Source: Natronosalvus caseinilyticus (GTDB lineage: Archaea; Halobacteriota; Halobacteria; Halobacteriales; Natrialbaceae). Taken from it: 64,000 nt of DNA. Positions 1 to 8,319 of the stretch are shown here, piece by piece. The stretch lies in assembly GCF_017357105.1 (NCBI RefSeq), contig NZ_CP071596.1, forward strand, positions 3,534,001 through 3,598,000. Reading direction: 5' to 3'. The first letter of the stretch is position 1, and every line of letters begins with the position of its first letter. The notes beneath the pieces are model-generated. The model had not been told where the DNA came from. It saw only the letters and a program-made list of their open reading frames with translations, and made no database searches. The position numbers and the translations under genes were made by a program.

Positions 1-2
1 AC

Positions 3-398
3 GATGCCACGCTGCGGGAGATTCTCGAGCGAGAGACGATTGCCGTCGTCGGCTGCTCGGGTACGCCCGGAAAGGCGGCCCACGACGTGCCGACGTACTT
101 ACACCAGCACGGTTACGACGTGGTCCCGGTCAACCCGTACGCCGACGAACTCCTCGGTCGCGAGGCGGTCGACGAACTCGCCGACGTCGACGAGGCGATC
201 GACGTCGTCTGCGTGTTTCGACCCAGCGAGGAGGTGTCGGGAATCGTCGACGCGGCCCTCGAGCGGGCGGACGCCGACGTCATCTGGACCCAGCTCGGAA
301 TTGTCGATCAGGACGCCGCCGAGCGAGCCGAGGACGCGGGGCGGACGGTCGTCCAGGATCGGTGTATGAAAGTCGAGCACCCGCGGTTGATGGCGTAG
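3..398 (+). CDS. CoA-binding domain protein (YccU-like), 5' end outside window
   Basis: The reading frame is open from the first bases, so the true start lies upstream of the window. The visible 131 residues form a Rossmann-type CoA-binding domain: a beta strand followed by the glycine turn VVGCSGTPGKAAHDVP, then a strand with VVPVNPYADELLG, and the late motif IWTQLGIVDQDAAERAEDAG with a conserved Cys near the end (DRCMKVEHPR). This matches the small stand-alone CoA-binding proteins of the YccU type (about 135-145 residues), so only a few residues are missing. The family binds CoA in the cytoplasm, but its cellular role is not established. It faces the cysteine synthase gene convergently across about 50 bp. 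Confidence 0.85.
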   Translation, partial: DATLREILERETIAVVGCSGTPGKAAHDVPTYLHQHGYDVVPVNPYADELLGREAVDELADVDEAIDVVCVFRPSEEVSGIVDAALERADADVIWTQLGIVDQDAAERAEDAGRTVVQDRCMKVEHPRLMA

Positions 399-447
399 CT
401 TGGGCAGTAGTAGAGGTTAGCAGGTTAGCGAACGAATCCGCGTTTCG

Positions 448-1428
448 TCACCCGTCCCACTCCTCGAACGAGCGATAGATCCCCTTCGAGAGGTAGCGCT
501 CGCTCGAGTCGGGGAACACCGTGACGACCGACTGGTGAGGGGCGTCGATCTCGCCGCTGGCGATCCCTTCGGCGACGTGTCGCGCGGCGACGCTGGCCGC
601 GCCGGCGCTCGAGGCGACGAGGTGGCCCTCCTCGGCGGCGAGACGGGCGAGTTCGTCGTGGGCCGCTCGGTCGCCAACTGCGAAGACGTCGTCGACGAGG
701 TCGGGGTCGAACAGTTCGTTCGTCTCCACGTTGTGCGTCCCGATGCCCTCGATCTTGTACTCGCCCTCCTCGCGATCCTCGCCGAGGAACTCGCCGTAGA
801 GAGAGCCCTCGGGTTCGACGGCGGCGACGTAGGTATCGGGGTCCCGTTCACGGGCGTAGCGAGCGAGACCCATGAGCGTCCCGGCCGTCCCACAGCCGGC
901 GACGACGGCGCCGACGCTTCCCTCGAGCGCCTCGTAGATTTCGGGGGCGGTCGTCTCGTAGTGGGCTTCGGTGTTGAGTGGGTTGGAGAACTGCTGGGGG
1001 ACGACGGCGTCGTCGAGTTCTTCGGCCAGCTGATGGGCCCGTTCGATTGCCCCGCCCATCCCGTCCGAGGTCGGCGTGTTGATGATCTCGGCGTCGAGCG
1101 CGGCCATCAGCTGCTGTTTCTCGACGCTGAAGCGCTCGGGGACGACGAAAATCGCGTCGAGTCCCAACTGGCCGGCGGCGACGGCGATGCCGATACCGGT
1201 GTTGCCGGCGGTCGGTTCGATGATCGTCCCGCCGGGTTCGACGTCGCCGCGCTCGAGCATCCGTTCGAGCATGTAGCGGCCGATACGGTCCTTGACGCTT
1301 CCCCCCGGGTTGAACGTCTCGAGTTTCGCGTAGATCGGGACGTCGGTCGGTCCCTCGTGGATCCGCACGAGCGGCGTTTCACCGATCGTCTCGAGCACCG
1401 AATCCAACGGTCGCTCGTAGGTCGTCAT
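448..1428 (-). CDS. Cysteine synthase family PLP enzyme
   Basis: This 326-residue protein is a fold-type II PLP enzyme of the cysteine synthase/cystathionine beta-synthase group. The PLP lysine is K46 in NPGGSVKDR, the substrate loop is PTAGNTG near residue 73, and the phosphate-binding glycine loop is GCGTAGT near residue 176. The likely reaction is O-acetylserine (or O-phosphoserine) plus sulfide to cysteine; which acceptor is used cannot be read from the sequence. There is no C-terminal CBS domain, so it is not a full cystathionine beta-synthase. The length is usual for CysK/CysM. The start ATG at 1428 puts the first conserved strand (ETIGETPLVRI) at the expected distance. Confidence 0.92.
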   Translation of the reverse strand: MTTYERPLDSVLETIGETPLVRIHEGPTDVPIYAKLETFNPGGSVKDRIGRYMLERMLERGDVEPGGTIIEPTAGNTGIGIAVAAGQLGLDAIFVVPERFSVEKQQLMAALDAEIINTPTSDGMGGAIERAHQLAEELDDAVVPQQFSNPLNTEAHYETTAPEIYEALEGSVGAVVAGCGTAGTLMGLARYARERDPDTYVAAVEPEGSLYGEFLGEDREEGEYKIEGIGTHNVETNELFDPDLVDDVFAVGDRAAHDELARLAAEEGHLVASSAGAASVAARHVAEGIASGEIDAPHQSVVTVFPDSSERYLSKGIYRSFEEWDG

Positions 1429-1596
1429 CGTGCTGGCAAATGTTACCCCTGTTGTTAGGTCTTCTCATCACCACTGGCGCGGGCGTCAGTTCGGAGCGCG
1501 AACTGCAGAAAAGGAGCGCTGAATCGAAACGTTTGACTCGAGCGGTGGCCGATACCGACACTGGATCGAATACCGACGCCGGATCGAAGCCGGTCG

Positions 1597-1935
1597 TTAC
1601 TCGCTCGGTTGGGCTGGCGCGTCGGTGTCTGCGTCTCCTTTCGCGTCCCCTTCCGACTGGGCTGATTCCTCCTCGGCGTCCGTTCCCTCCGGGTCGTCGA
1701 TCGCCGCATCGGCGAGGATCTGCTCGCCGTCGATTCCGTGCTCGTCGGCGATCGCGAGCAGGAGCGCCCGCTGTTCGGTGACGTTGTGGTCGAGCTTCGT
1801 CACCGTGTCGTGGGTGTCGTCGACTTCCTCCTCGAGGTGGATGATTCGCTGCTGGAGTTCCTGCACCTGGCGATACATGGCTTCCGCGCGATCCGAGAGG
1901 TTCTGGATCTTCTTGGCCGTACTACCGAGTCCCAT
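1597..1935 (-). CDS. Haloarchaeal coiled-coil protein (DUF5798-like)
   Basis: This 112-residue protein starts MGLGSTAKKIQNLSDRAEAM. A longer frame opens at 2028, but its extra residues are not protein-like and would overlap the divergent membrane-protein gene, so the Met at 1935 is preferred. Residues 5-60 have a heptad pattern typical of a coiled coil (KKIQNL, AEAMYRQVQELQQRI, LEEEVDD). The C-terminal 35 residues are an acidic, disordered tail rich in D, E, S and A. I recall a haloarchaea-restricted family, DUF5798, with this layout. The function is unknown; a structural or scaffold role is only a guess. Confidence 0.75.
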   Translation of the reverse strand: MGLGSTAKKIQNLSDRAEAMYRQVQELQQRIIHLEEEVDDTHDTVTKLDHNVTEQRALLLAIADEHGIDGEQILADAAIDDPEGTDAEEESAQSEGDAKGDADTDAPAQPSE

Positions 1936-2026
1936 ACCAGCCGATGTGCGCGCCAGCGGGTTGAGTGTTGTCCTCTGTCTCGAGCCAATCGTCGCAATTA
2001 ACCCATCCGCCTTCGATTCCTCGAGC

Positions 2027-2440
2027 ATGCACCCACACCAGCGCCCGCCTACGCTCGGGATCGTCGCGGCGCTCGCGTACGCGGCCGTCGCGCTCGCGCC
2101 CTACGTCCTCCTCGAGGTCGAGACGAGCGTCCTCGAGGAGTACTACGCCGCCGGACTCGCTGGCTCGAACCTGCTCTCGTTGTTCGCGCTCGTCGCGGTC
2201 GTCCTCTTCGCGGCGGGGAGGCAGACCAGGACCGAACCGGATCTGGTCGCCGGCGTGACGCTCGTGCTGGGACTCGTCCTGTTGCTCGTGACGGCCCAGT
2301 GGGCCGTCTCGGTCCCCGAAAGTGTCGTATTCGAGGGCGGCGTCGACTGGTTCGTGTACCATCGATGGCTCACGACCGCAATTTCGGCCCTGGTGCCCGC
2401 CGCTGCCGGCTGGTACGCGCTGGTACTCGACCTCGTCTAA
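2027..2440 (+). CDS. Four-helix membrane protein, haloarchaeal, function unknown
   Basis: The 137-residue product begins MHPHQRPPTLGIVAALAYAA and has four clear hydrophobic segments at about residues 10-28, 46-64, 75-95 and 115-135, with short polar loops, so it is an integral membrane protein. The frame extends 400 bp further upstream, but that part is the antisense shadow of the DUF5798-like gene; the ATG at 2027 is the first one after the opposite gene. No catalytic motif is visible. The intergenic space to the divergent gene at 1935 (about 90 bp) must hold both promoters. Confidence 0.7.
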   Translation: MHPHQRPPTLGIVAALAYAAVALAPYVLLEVETSVLEEYYAAGLAGSNLLSLFALVAVVLFAAGRQTRTEPDLVAGVTLVLGLVLLLVTAQWAVSVPESVVFEGGVDWFVYHRWLTTAISALVPAAAGWYALVLDLV

Positions 2441-2573
2441 CCTCGCTTCGGCCATCCCCCGCCGATCGCGAACTCGACTCAACAGGCTGAAAACTACCGC
2501 CGCCGTCACAGTCTCCCTGTTCTACCAATATTTCTACAGGAAAGCTTATGACGCGCTACTCAGGTTATCGGAT

Positions 2574-2903
2574 ATGGCACGTGACACTCCGGCTGCAGAC
2601 GACGCACAGACGCCACAGCACCACTCCACCCTTCCACACCTCGTGACAATCGTCGGTCGCGGAGTCCCCTCGAGCTTCGAAATCGCAGTCGACGGCGATC
2701 TCGAGATGGTCGACGACGAACCCACCGAGTCGGCTACCGTCGTCTCGGGAAGTGTCGCCGAAGGGTCGATCGACACCGGTGTCAGGCGGTTCCGATTCTC
2801 AGGCGAGATGGCGAACGTTCGCGTCGTCGACTGGAACGGGGAATCCGCACCCGACTCGACGAGCGTCCCGACGGTTCACATCGATTACGGCGTCACCAAC
2901 TGA
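2574..2903 (+). CDS. Small conserved haloarchaeal protein, function unknown
   Basis: The 109-residue acidic protein starts MARDTPAADDAQTP. After a disordered N-terminal 22 residues the pattern is beta-rich: LPHLVTIVGRG, SSFEIAVDGDLEMV, SATVVSGSVAEGSI, VRRFRFSGEMANVRVVDWNG, PTVHIDYG. This suggests a small beta-sandwich or barrel. A longer frame begins at 2322, but that part is in a region with no protein-like composition. The AT-rich stretch CAGGAAAGCTTATGACG lies about 20-35 bp before the chosen ATG and may contain the TATA element. I do not recognise a named family or function. Confidence 0.65.
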   Translation: MARDTPAADDAQTPQHHSTLPHLVTIVGRGVPSSFEIAVDGDLEMVDDEPTESATVVSGSVAEGSIDTGVRRFRFSGEMANVRVVDWNGESAPDSTSVPTVHIDYGVTN

Positions 2904-3064
2904 GTCTCTCGATTCTCCGCTGGATCGTGCGACCAGCGACAGCGACATCGCCCGGATACGTCCCATCGGACGATCGGGACGGTCGTCGCGGCCGCGGTCT
3001 CGATTGCGACCACGATCACGACCGTAACGACTACGTCTCGAGCATTCGTCGCGGTCGGTAACCC

Positions 3065-3643
3065 GTGTCCGACGCCGACTCGAGCGACACCGACCCGTCG
3101 CCCACCATCGACGACGAACTCCTCGCCCGCGCCCGGATCCACGCGCGAGACGTCGACATCGACGTCGACTGGGACCGCCTCGAGTGGGACGTCTCGGCGC
3201 GTGCGAAGCGCCGGGCGGGAGCCTGTCGTTGGCACGCCGACCGCGAGGTGGCGACCATCGTGCTCTCGCGGCGGGCCTACGAGGCCTACGACTGGGAGAC
3301 CTTCGCCGCGGTCGTTCGCCACGAACTGGTCCACGCCTGGGAGTACCAGCGCTTCGGCGAGTCGGGTCACGGCGAGCGATTTCGCCGCGTCGCCGCCGAA
3401 CTCGAGGCCCCGCGTCACTGCCCTTCCTTCGCGGACCCGCGGTACGTCCTGCGCTGTCTGAACGACGACTGCGACTGGCGGGCGAGTCGCCACCGCGCGT
3501 CGGCACCGGTGACGACGCCCGAACGGTACCGCTGTGGGAACTGCGGAAGCGACTACGCCGTCGAGCACGCCGAGAGCGGCCGGCGCTGGACGACTGCGAG
3601 CGAGTACGCCGGCACGAAGGCCGCCCTCGGCGACGACTGGTAG
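3065..3643 (+). CDS. SprT-like zinc metalloprotein
   Basis: This 192-residue protein uses a GTG start. It has the zincin signature HELVHAWEYQRFGESGHG (HExxH, residues about 88-92, with a third His ligand in SGHGERF). A C-terminal zinc ribbon follows, built from a Cys-x4-Cys-like pair (CLNDDC) and CGNCG. This is the SprT arrangement; the family includes SPRTN, which degrades DNA-protein crosslinks in eukaryotes, while prokaryotic SprT is poorly characterised. A cytoplasmic zinc peptidase acting on protein or protein-DNA adducts is the family-based inference. The gene stands alone, followed 100 bp later by the CARF-like regulator. Confidence 0.85.
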   Translation: MSDADSSDTDPSPTIDDELLARARIHARDVDIDVDWDRLEWDVSARAKRRAGACRWHADREVATIVLSRRAYEAYDWETFAAVVRHELVHAWEYQRFGESGHGERFRRVAAELEAPRHCPSFADPRYVLRCLNDDCDWRASRHRASAPVTTPERYRCGNCGSDYAVEHAESGRRWTTASEYAGTKAALGDDW

Positions 3644-3742
3644 CGGGAGAATCGACCCCGATACTCGGCGTTCGACATTCAGCAGCCGGTGGACGGAGAG
3701 GGAATCCCGTACAGTTATCTCCCTGCCGCGGACGGTCGTCGT

Positions 3743-4561
3743 ATGGACGTCGTCAAGCGCGTACACATCGTACCCCTCGGCTACGAGTTCGACCGCGTCC
3801 TCGAGCCGATTTGCGACCAGCGGGCCGACCTCGTCTACCTCCTCGAGCACCCGACGGACGATCCGGACCGGGTCGTCCCCGACTACCGCGAGGAGCTCGT
3901 CTCGGACCTCGAGTCGACTGCGACCACGGTTCGTCGCCGCGAGTGCGATCTGACGGACGTCTACGCCGTCCTCGGAGAGGTGACGACCCTGGCCGACGAG
4001 CACGCGACCGATTCCGTCTCCGTGAACGTCTCCGGCGGCGGCACCATCGCGGCCATCGGCGCGACCATGGCCTGCATGGACGTCTCGACCGACGCGACCG
4101 CCTACTACGTCGAACCCGAGGGGTACGCACACGATCCGACGATGGCACCGATCTCGAACGGGGCCGCGGACGTCTACAGTCTCCCGACCTATCCGATCGA
4201 ATCGCCCACCCGCGACCAGATCGCGATCATGGGCTTTCTCGCCGATCCCGCGGCCTGGGACGGCTATCACGAGGACCGGACGACGCCACCGAAGAAGAAA
4301 GACTGCATCGAGTTCGCCCGGGACGTCGGCCTCTCGTTCATGGCCGATCGCGCCCCGCCGGAGGCCCACCCCGGCGGTGAGGACAAGGGTGCCTTTCGCG
4401 TCCTCGACACGCACGTCCTGGATCCCCTCGAGACCGACGGCTACGTCGAGATCGAGTCGGTGGGTCGACGCCGCGTGATCACGCTCACCGAACAGGGCGA
4501 GAACGCCTACCGGGCGTTCAAGCACAAACTCGAGTACGCCGAGAACTATCCCGGCGAGTGA
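3743..4561 (+). CDS. HFX_2341-type regulator: CARF-like Rossmann domain + winged helix
   Basis: The 272-residue product (ATG at 3743; an upstream in-frame Met gives non-conserved residues) has two parts. Residues 1-160 form a Rossmann-like domain: strand VHIVPLGYEFDRV, strand ADLVYLLEHP, CDLTDVYAVLGEVTTLA, and a nucleotide/ligand loop VNVSGGGTIAAIGATMACMD. Residues 170-272 look like a winged helix, ending in a wing and helix TDGYVEIESVGRRRVITLTEQGENAYRAF. This matches the family named for Haloferax HFX_2341 (DUF6293). The N-terminal part resembles CARF ligand sensors of CRISPR ancillary regulators, so it probably binds a nucleotide-like ligand and DNA. No CRISPR locus is in the window, and its targets are unknown. 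Confidence 0.75.
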   Translation: MDVVKRVHIVPLGYEFDRVLEPICDQRADLVYLLEHPTDDPDRVVPDYREELVSDLESTATTVRRRECDLTDVYAVLGEVTTLADEHATDSVSVNVSGGGTIAAIGATMACMDVSTDATAYYVEPEGYAHDPTMAPISNGAADVYSLPTYPIESPTRDQIAIMGFLADPAAWDGYHEDRTTPPKKKDCIEFARDVGLSFMADRAPPEAHPGGEDKGAFRVLDTHVLDPLETDGYVEIESVGRRRVITLTEQGENAYRAFKHKLEYAENYPGE

Positions 4562-4651
4562 CGATGGTTCCTGTCCGCCCGACTGTTCGACGAGTGACGG
4601 CGACTCCCGTCCTCCCCGTCTGTTCGACGAGTCAGCGCGGCGAGTCCGGTT

Positions 4652-4909
4652 CTACTCCTCGGCCTGCCGAGTCACCGCACCGACGCGAATCCAGGGAGCG
4701 GTGATGGCAACGTACCCTGCCGCTCCGCCGACGAGGAGCGCGTAAAACGCCCACCTGGGCCAGGCCGTCTCGAGGAACAGCAGCGCCAGGAAGACCGTCC
4801 AGAGGGTGAGGATAGCGAGATCCGCGAGAAGGCGGATCCAGCCGAGGACGAGCGTCCGATACGTTCGCGCGCCGTCGGTCGAGTCGTGTCGTCGTGATGT
4901 GGTGGTCAT
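4652..4909 (-). CDS. Small two-helix membrane protein
   Basis: The 85-residue product has a basic, polar N-terminus (MTTTSRRHDSTDGARTYRT) followed by two hydrophobic helices, about residues 28-48 (LADLAILTLWTVFLALLFL) and 53-72 (AFYALLVGGAAGYVAITAPW). It lies about 55 bp upstream (transcriptionally) of nothing else in its orientation; the next gene on the same strand, at 4965, is transcribed towards it, so the two could form one unit. No function is recognisable. Confidence 0.6.
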   Translation of the reverse strand: MTTTSRRHDSTDGARTYRTLVLGWIRLLADLAILTLWTVFLALLFLETAWPRWAFYALLVGGAAGYVAITAPWIRVGAVTRQAEE

Positions 4910-4964
4910 TGGTTTGGCTGGTTCCGTGGGTTGGTATGGCGTTGGCGTTGGTTTTGACCTGCGT

Positions 4965-6134
4965 TCAGAAGTGAAACCCGTGCTGTTCGGTCAGCTGATA
5001 GGCCGCGATTCCCCAGACGTAGCTCTGTCCAGGCCACCAGGTTCGGGCGTTGTTGAAGCCCGCGATGAGAACGCTCCCGTCATCGCCGACCGGATCGGCG
5101 TGAAAGCTCACCGACCCGCTGTCGCCGTCGGCCATGTCCGTCTCGTCGCCCCATCGCAACTGGCCGCGTCGACACACCGAGCCGGTGAGACAGGAGACGG
5201 CGTCGATGCCCTGGATCTCGCCGCTTGTCTGACCGGTGAGCGCACCGACCTTCTCGAGGGGTTCGTCGCGGGCGACCAGGTCGGCCAGGCCGTATCGGGT
5301 GAACTGTCCCTGAATGTCGTACTGGCGGTCGCCGTCGATCGTGCTGCTCGGCCGGTACGGACCCGTCGGGTCGATGGTTACGACGTCCGCAACCGAATAG
5401 CTCCCGGTGACCGTTCCGAGTTCCGTTCGCTGGCCGTTCTCGAACGGGAGCGAGACGGTCGCCCCGTGCGCGTCCTCGACGCCGTCGAACGCGTGGTGGG
5501 CAGTCGAGAAGTAGCGAGTATTTGACCCGGGTTCGTACAGCGCCGGCCCGAGCGTAGCGATGCTCGTATCGGTCTCACAGGAGATGCCAGCTGGAACGAG
5601 CGTCGACGCCGGGTCACGCGCTCGACGGGGTTCGCGCTGGACGTCGTCCTCGAGTCCGTCGAGGTTTCGAATGGTATCGACGTTGATCGACACGCCGTCG
5701 ACGGCTCGATCGAGTACCTCGCGAACGGCGTCGGCTTCGACGGATACCTCGACCGTGATCGTCGCGCCACCGTCGTCGTACGTTCCCGGGACGACGGCAC
5801 TCCCGAGGTAGCCGGTGATCGTCGACTCCGCGAGGAGTTCGTTGAGTTCGAACGCTTTGGAGACGCTCGCGTACCACGACGCTGGCACCGATCGCGTGCG
5901 GGTGTCGACCGACCACGGGTCGTCGGGGTCCGTCCGAACGAGGGCCGTGACAACGGGCACCTCGCCGTCCGCTGCGGCGAGGAAGTCGTCGACGCCGAGG
6001 ACGCGAGCCAGGCCGAGGCTGTACCCCGCCGCGACGAGCGTCCGGATGAACTCCCGCCGGTCCATGCCGCGAGCGACCCGCTCACGGAGGGACGCCAGTC
6101 GCTGTTCGGTCGACCCGTCGGTATCAGAACTCAT
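4965..6134 (-). CDS. Trypsin-like protein with twin-arginine leader
   Basis: The 389-residue product starts at 6134 (MSSDTDGSTEQRL); a longer frame from 6230 only adds unlikely residues. Residues 25-47 read DRREFIRTLVAAGYSLGLARVLG: a twin arginine plus a moderately hydrophobic stretch, compatible with Tat export. The C-terminal half has chymotrypsin-fold landmarks: TAHHAF with His213/214, candidate Asp250 or Asp255 in SVADVVTIDP, and DGDSGS with Ser339. Two Cys (SCLTGSVC) sit just before the serine motif. So a complete His-Asp-Ser triad appears present, which suggests a secreted or membrane-facing serine protease of the S1 fold. Substrate unknown. The long N-terminal 200 residues have no domain I recognise. 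Confidence 0.65.
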   Translation of the reverse strand: MSSDTDGSTEQRLASLRERVARGMDRREFIRTLVAAGYSLGLARVLGVDDFLAAADGEVPVVTALVRTDPDDPWSVDTRTRSVPASWYASVSKAFELNELLAESTITGYLGSAVVPGTYDDGGATITVEVSVEADAVREVLDRAVDGVSINVDTIRNLDGLEDDVQREPRRARDPASTLVPAGISCETDTSIATLGPALYEPGSNTRYFSTAHHAFDGVEDAHGATVSLPFENGQRTELGTVTGSYSVADVVTIDPTGPYRPSSTIDGDRQYDIQGQFTRYGLADLVARDEPLEKVGALTGQTSGEIQGIDAVSCLTGSVCRRGQLRWGDETDMADGDSGSVSFHADPVGDDGSVLIAGFNNARTWWPGQSYVWGIAAYQLTEQHGFHF

Positions 6135-6531
6135 CGTGGCTCGAGAGACGAGCGTAGATGGCCCTCCTACGGGGAAAGCTAATTCTCCCGTACATCGACA
6201 GGTCGAGTGCACAGATCGAACAATCCACACTTACCCACTAAATTGGTGTACTTGCGTGATTCCGGGGATACACGTCGAACGTGTGCCACTGCGGCGGTGG
6301 TCACGACGGCCGATGTCCGGAACCGACCGCTGTCTCGCCCTCGTCTCACTGTCGCTTCGCGGCGCTCCCGATCGTTCCGCTCACCCTACTCTCCGGCGCG
6401 CAGAGTGATCGCCTCGAGAAATGTGATACGATACGTCGAGAGACTGTCTCGAGGATTGCGATACGGTATCACGAACCCCGCGACCGGGCAAAAGGGAAAA
6501 CGGTTTTTCCCCCCTCCTCGCAGAATTTGCC
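6135..6531. other. Divergent intergenic region with inverted repeats
   Basis: About 400 bp separate the trypsin-like gene (leftward) from the carboxylase gene (rightward). I find no convincing coding frame. Visible structure: a 15-bp inverted repeat ACACGT-CGA-ACGTGT at 6270-6284, and a nested palindrome at 6423-6472 (described separately). The stretch AAAAGGGAAAACGGTTTTTCC at about 6489-6510 is the most AT-rich part close to the carboxylase start and may contain its promoter. Confidence 0.5.
6423..6472. promoter_or_regulatory. Nested palindrome upstream of acyl-CoA carboxylase gene
   Basis: Perfect 7-bp outer arms GTGATAC (6423-6429) and GTATCAC (6466-6472) enclose perfect 6-bp inner arms TCGAGA (6436-6441) and TCTCGA (6447-6452). 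The element lies 60-110 bp before the carboxylase start at 6532. It could be a two-site operator for a dimeric regulator or a DNA/RNA hairpin. The binding protein is unknown; the assignment rests on symmetry alone. Confidence 0.4.
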
Positions 6532-8319
6532 ATGAACGTTCGTATCGGACCGGGTGCGTCCGACGAGGAGGCGTCGGCGATCGGGACGGCGCTGGCCGAG
6601 TACGTCGGGAACGAAGTCGAAGTGTACGTCGGGGACGGGGAGGAACCGGCCGTCGTCGTCTCGCCGCCGGAATCGAACTCGACCTCGAGTTCGAACGACG
6701 ACGACGGCGCCACAGGCGCCGCAGCCACCAATCAGGCTGTCGCCACGGCGTCCGCCACGGCGGACGACCTCGGCCCGACCGAACGCGAGGAGAAACTCCT
6801 CGAGGAAATCGAGGAGATCCTCGAGGGAGGTCACGAGAAGTACAAGGAACAGTTGCCCGAGGAGGGGAAACTGTTCGTCCGCGACCGGATCGACCTCTGG
6901 TTCGACGGCGAGAACAGCAAGTTCCTCTTCGAGGACGGGAAGTTCGCGGAGTTCGACGCGGACGACCGCCTCCCGGCGGACGCCCTGATCACGGGCGCAG
7001 CCACGTTCGAGGGCCGGGACCTGCACTTCATGGCCAACGACTACACCGTCAAGCGCGGATCGATGGCCGCCAAAGGCGTCGAGAAGTTCCTGCGAATGCA
7101 ACAGCGCGCCCTGAAGACTGGTCAGCCGGTGCTCTACCTGATGGACTCCTCCGGGGGACGAATCGACCAGCAGACCGGCTTCTTCGCCAACCGCGAGGGG
7201 ATCGGCAAGTACTACTACAACCACTCGATGCTCTCGGGGCGCGTCCCGCAGATCTGCGTCCTCTACGGACCCTGCATCGCCGGGGCAGCTTACACGCCCG
7301 TCTTCGCCGACTTCACCATCATGGTCGAGGGGATGTCCGCGATGGCCATCGCCTCGCCGCGGATGGTCGAGATGGTCACCGGCGAGAAGATCAGCATGCA
7401 GGAGCTCGGCGGCGCTCGCGTCCACGCGAGCGAGTCCGGCTCGGCCGACCTGGTCGCCACGGACGAGGAACACGCCCGGGAACTCGTCGCCCAGCTCGTC
7501 ACCTACCTGCCCGACAACGCCGACGAGAACCCGCCCCGTAGCGAGCCTCGAGCCCCCAAAAAGTCCCCGAACGGCATCGACTCCATCGTTCCCCAGCACC
7601 CCAACCGGGGCTACGACATGGTCGACGTCATCGAACGGGTCGTCGACGCGGGCAGTTACTTCGAGTTGAAACCCGACTACGGCAAAGAGATCATCACCGC
7701 CTACGCCCGGATCGACGGCCGCCCCGTCGGCATCGTCGCCAACCAGCCGGCCCACCGCGCGGGAGCCATCTTCCCCGACGCCGCCGAGAAGGCCGCCGAG
7801 TTCATCTGGAAGTCCGACGCGTTCAACGTCCCGCTGTTGTACCTGTGTGACACACCCGGCTTCATGGCCGGTTCCCAGGTCGAGAAGGACGCCATCCTCG
7901 AGAAAGGGAAGAAGTTCATCTACGCCACCTCGTCGGCGACGGTCCCGAAACAGACGGTCATCGTCCGGAAGGCCTACGGCGCGGGTATCTACGCGATGGG
8001 TGGCCCGGCCTACGATCCCGAGAGCATCATCGGCCTCCCGTCTGGCGAAATCGCCATCATGGGTCCCGAGGCGGCGATCAACGCCGTCTACGCCCGGAAA
8101 CTGGCGGAAATCGATGACGAAGACGAGCGCGCCGAGGAGGAGGCGCGCCTCCGCGAGGAGTACCGCGAGGACATCGACATCCACCGCATGGCCAGCGAGG
8201 TCGTCGTCGACGAGATCGTTCCCCCGAGTTCGCTCCGGGAGGAACTGGCCAACCGCTTCGCGTTCTACGAGGGCCTCGAGAAGGAACTGCCGAGCAAGAA
8301 ACACGGCACGATTCTGTGA
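6532..8319 (+). CDS. Acyl-CoA carboxylase carboxyltransferase, with epsilon-like N-terminal domain
   Basis: The 595-residue protein is a carboxyltransferase (beta) subunit of the propionyl/acetyl/acyl-CoA carboxylase type. Residues 85-595 hold the two crotonase-like halves: motifs GSMAAKGVEKFLRMQQ, MDSSGGRID, GPCIAGAAYTPVF, then SYFELKPDYGKEI, GIVANQPAHRAGAIFP, LCDTPGFMAG and GAGIYAMGGPAYDPE. Residues 1-45 (MNVRIGPGASDEEASAIGTA onward) resemble the small epsilon subunit of actinobacterial acyl-CoA carboxylases, joined by a Ser/Asn/Asp-rich linker (45-80). The enzyme transfers carboxyl from biotin to acyl-CoA, so it needs a biotin carboxylase/BCCP partner that is not encoded in this window. 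A role in propionyl-CoA/methylmalonyl-CoA metabolism is the usual haloarchaeal context; the actual substrate is unresolved. Confidence 0.88.
   Translation: MNVRIGPGASDEEASAIGTALAEYVGNEVEVYVGDGEEPAVVVSPPESNSTSSSNDDDGATGAAATNQAVATASATADDLGPTEREEKLLEEIEEILEGGHEKYKEQLPEEGKLFVRDRIDLWFDGENSKFLFEDGKFAEFDADDRLPADALITGAATFEGRDLHFMANDYTVKRGSMAAKGVEKFLRMQQRALKTGQPVLYLMDSSGGRIDQQTGFFANREGIGKYYYNHSMLSGRVPQICVLYGPCIAGAAYTPVFADFTIMVEGMSAMAIASPRMVEMVTGEKISMQELGGARVHASESGSADLVATDEEHARELVAQLVTYLPDNADENPPRSEPRAPKKSPNGIDSIVPQHPNRGYDMVDVIERVVDAGSYFELKPDYGKEIITAYARIDGRPVGIVANQPAHRAGAIFPDAAEKAAEFIWKSDAFNVPLLYLCDTPGFMAGSQVEKDAILEKGKKFIYATSSATVPKQTVIVRKAYGAGIYAMGGPAYDPESIIGLPSGEIAIMGPEAAINAVYARKLAEIDDEDERAEEEARLREEYREDIDIHRMASEVVVDEIVPPSSLREELANRFAFYEGLEKELPSKKHGTIL

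Noticed and set aside
2885-4525. 546-codon minus-strand frame opposite SprT-like and CARF-like genes
   Set aside because: Antisense shadow; the two plus-strand genes have clear motifs while this has none.
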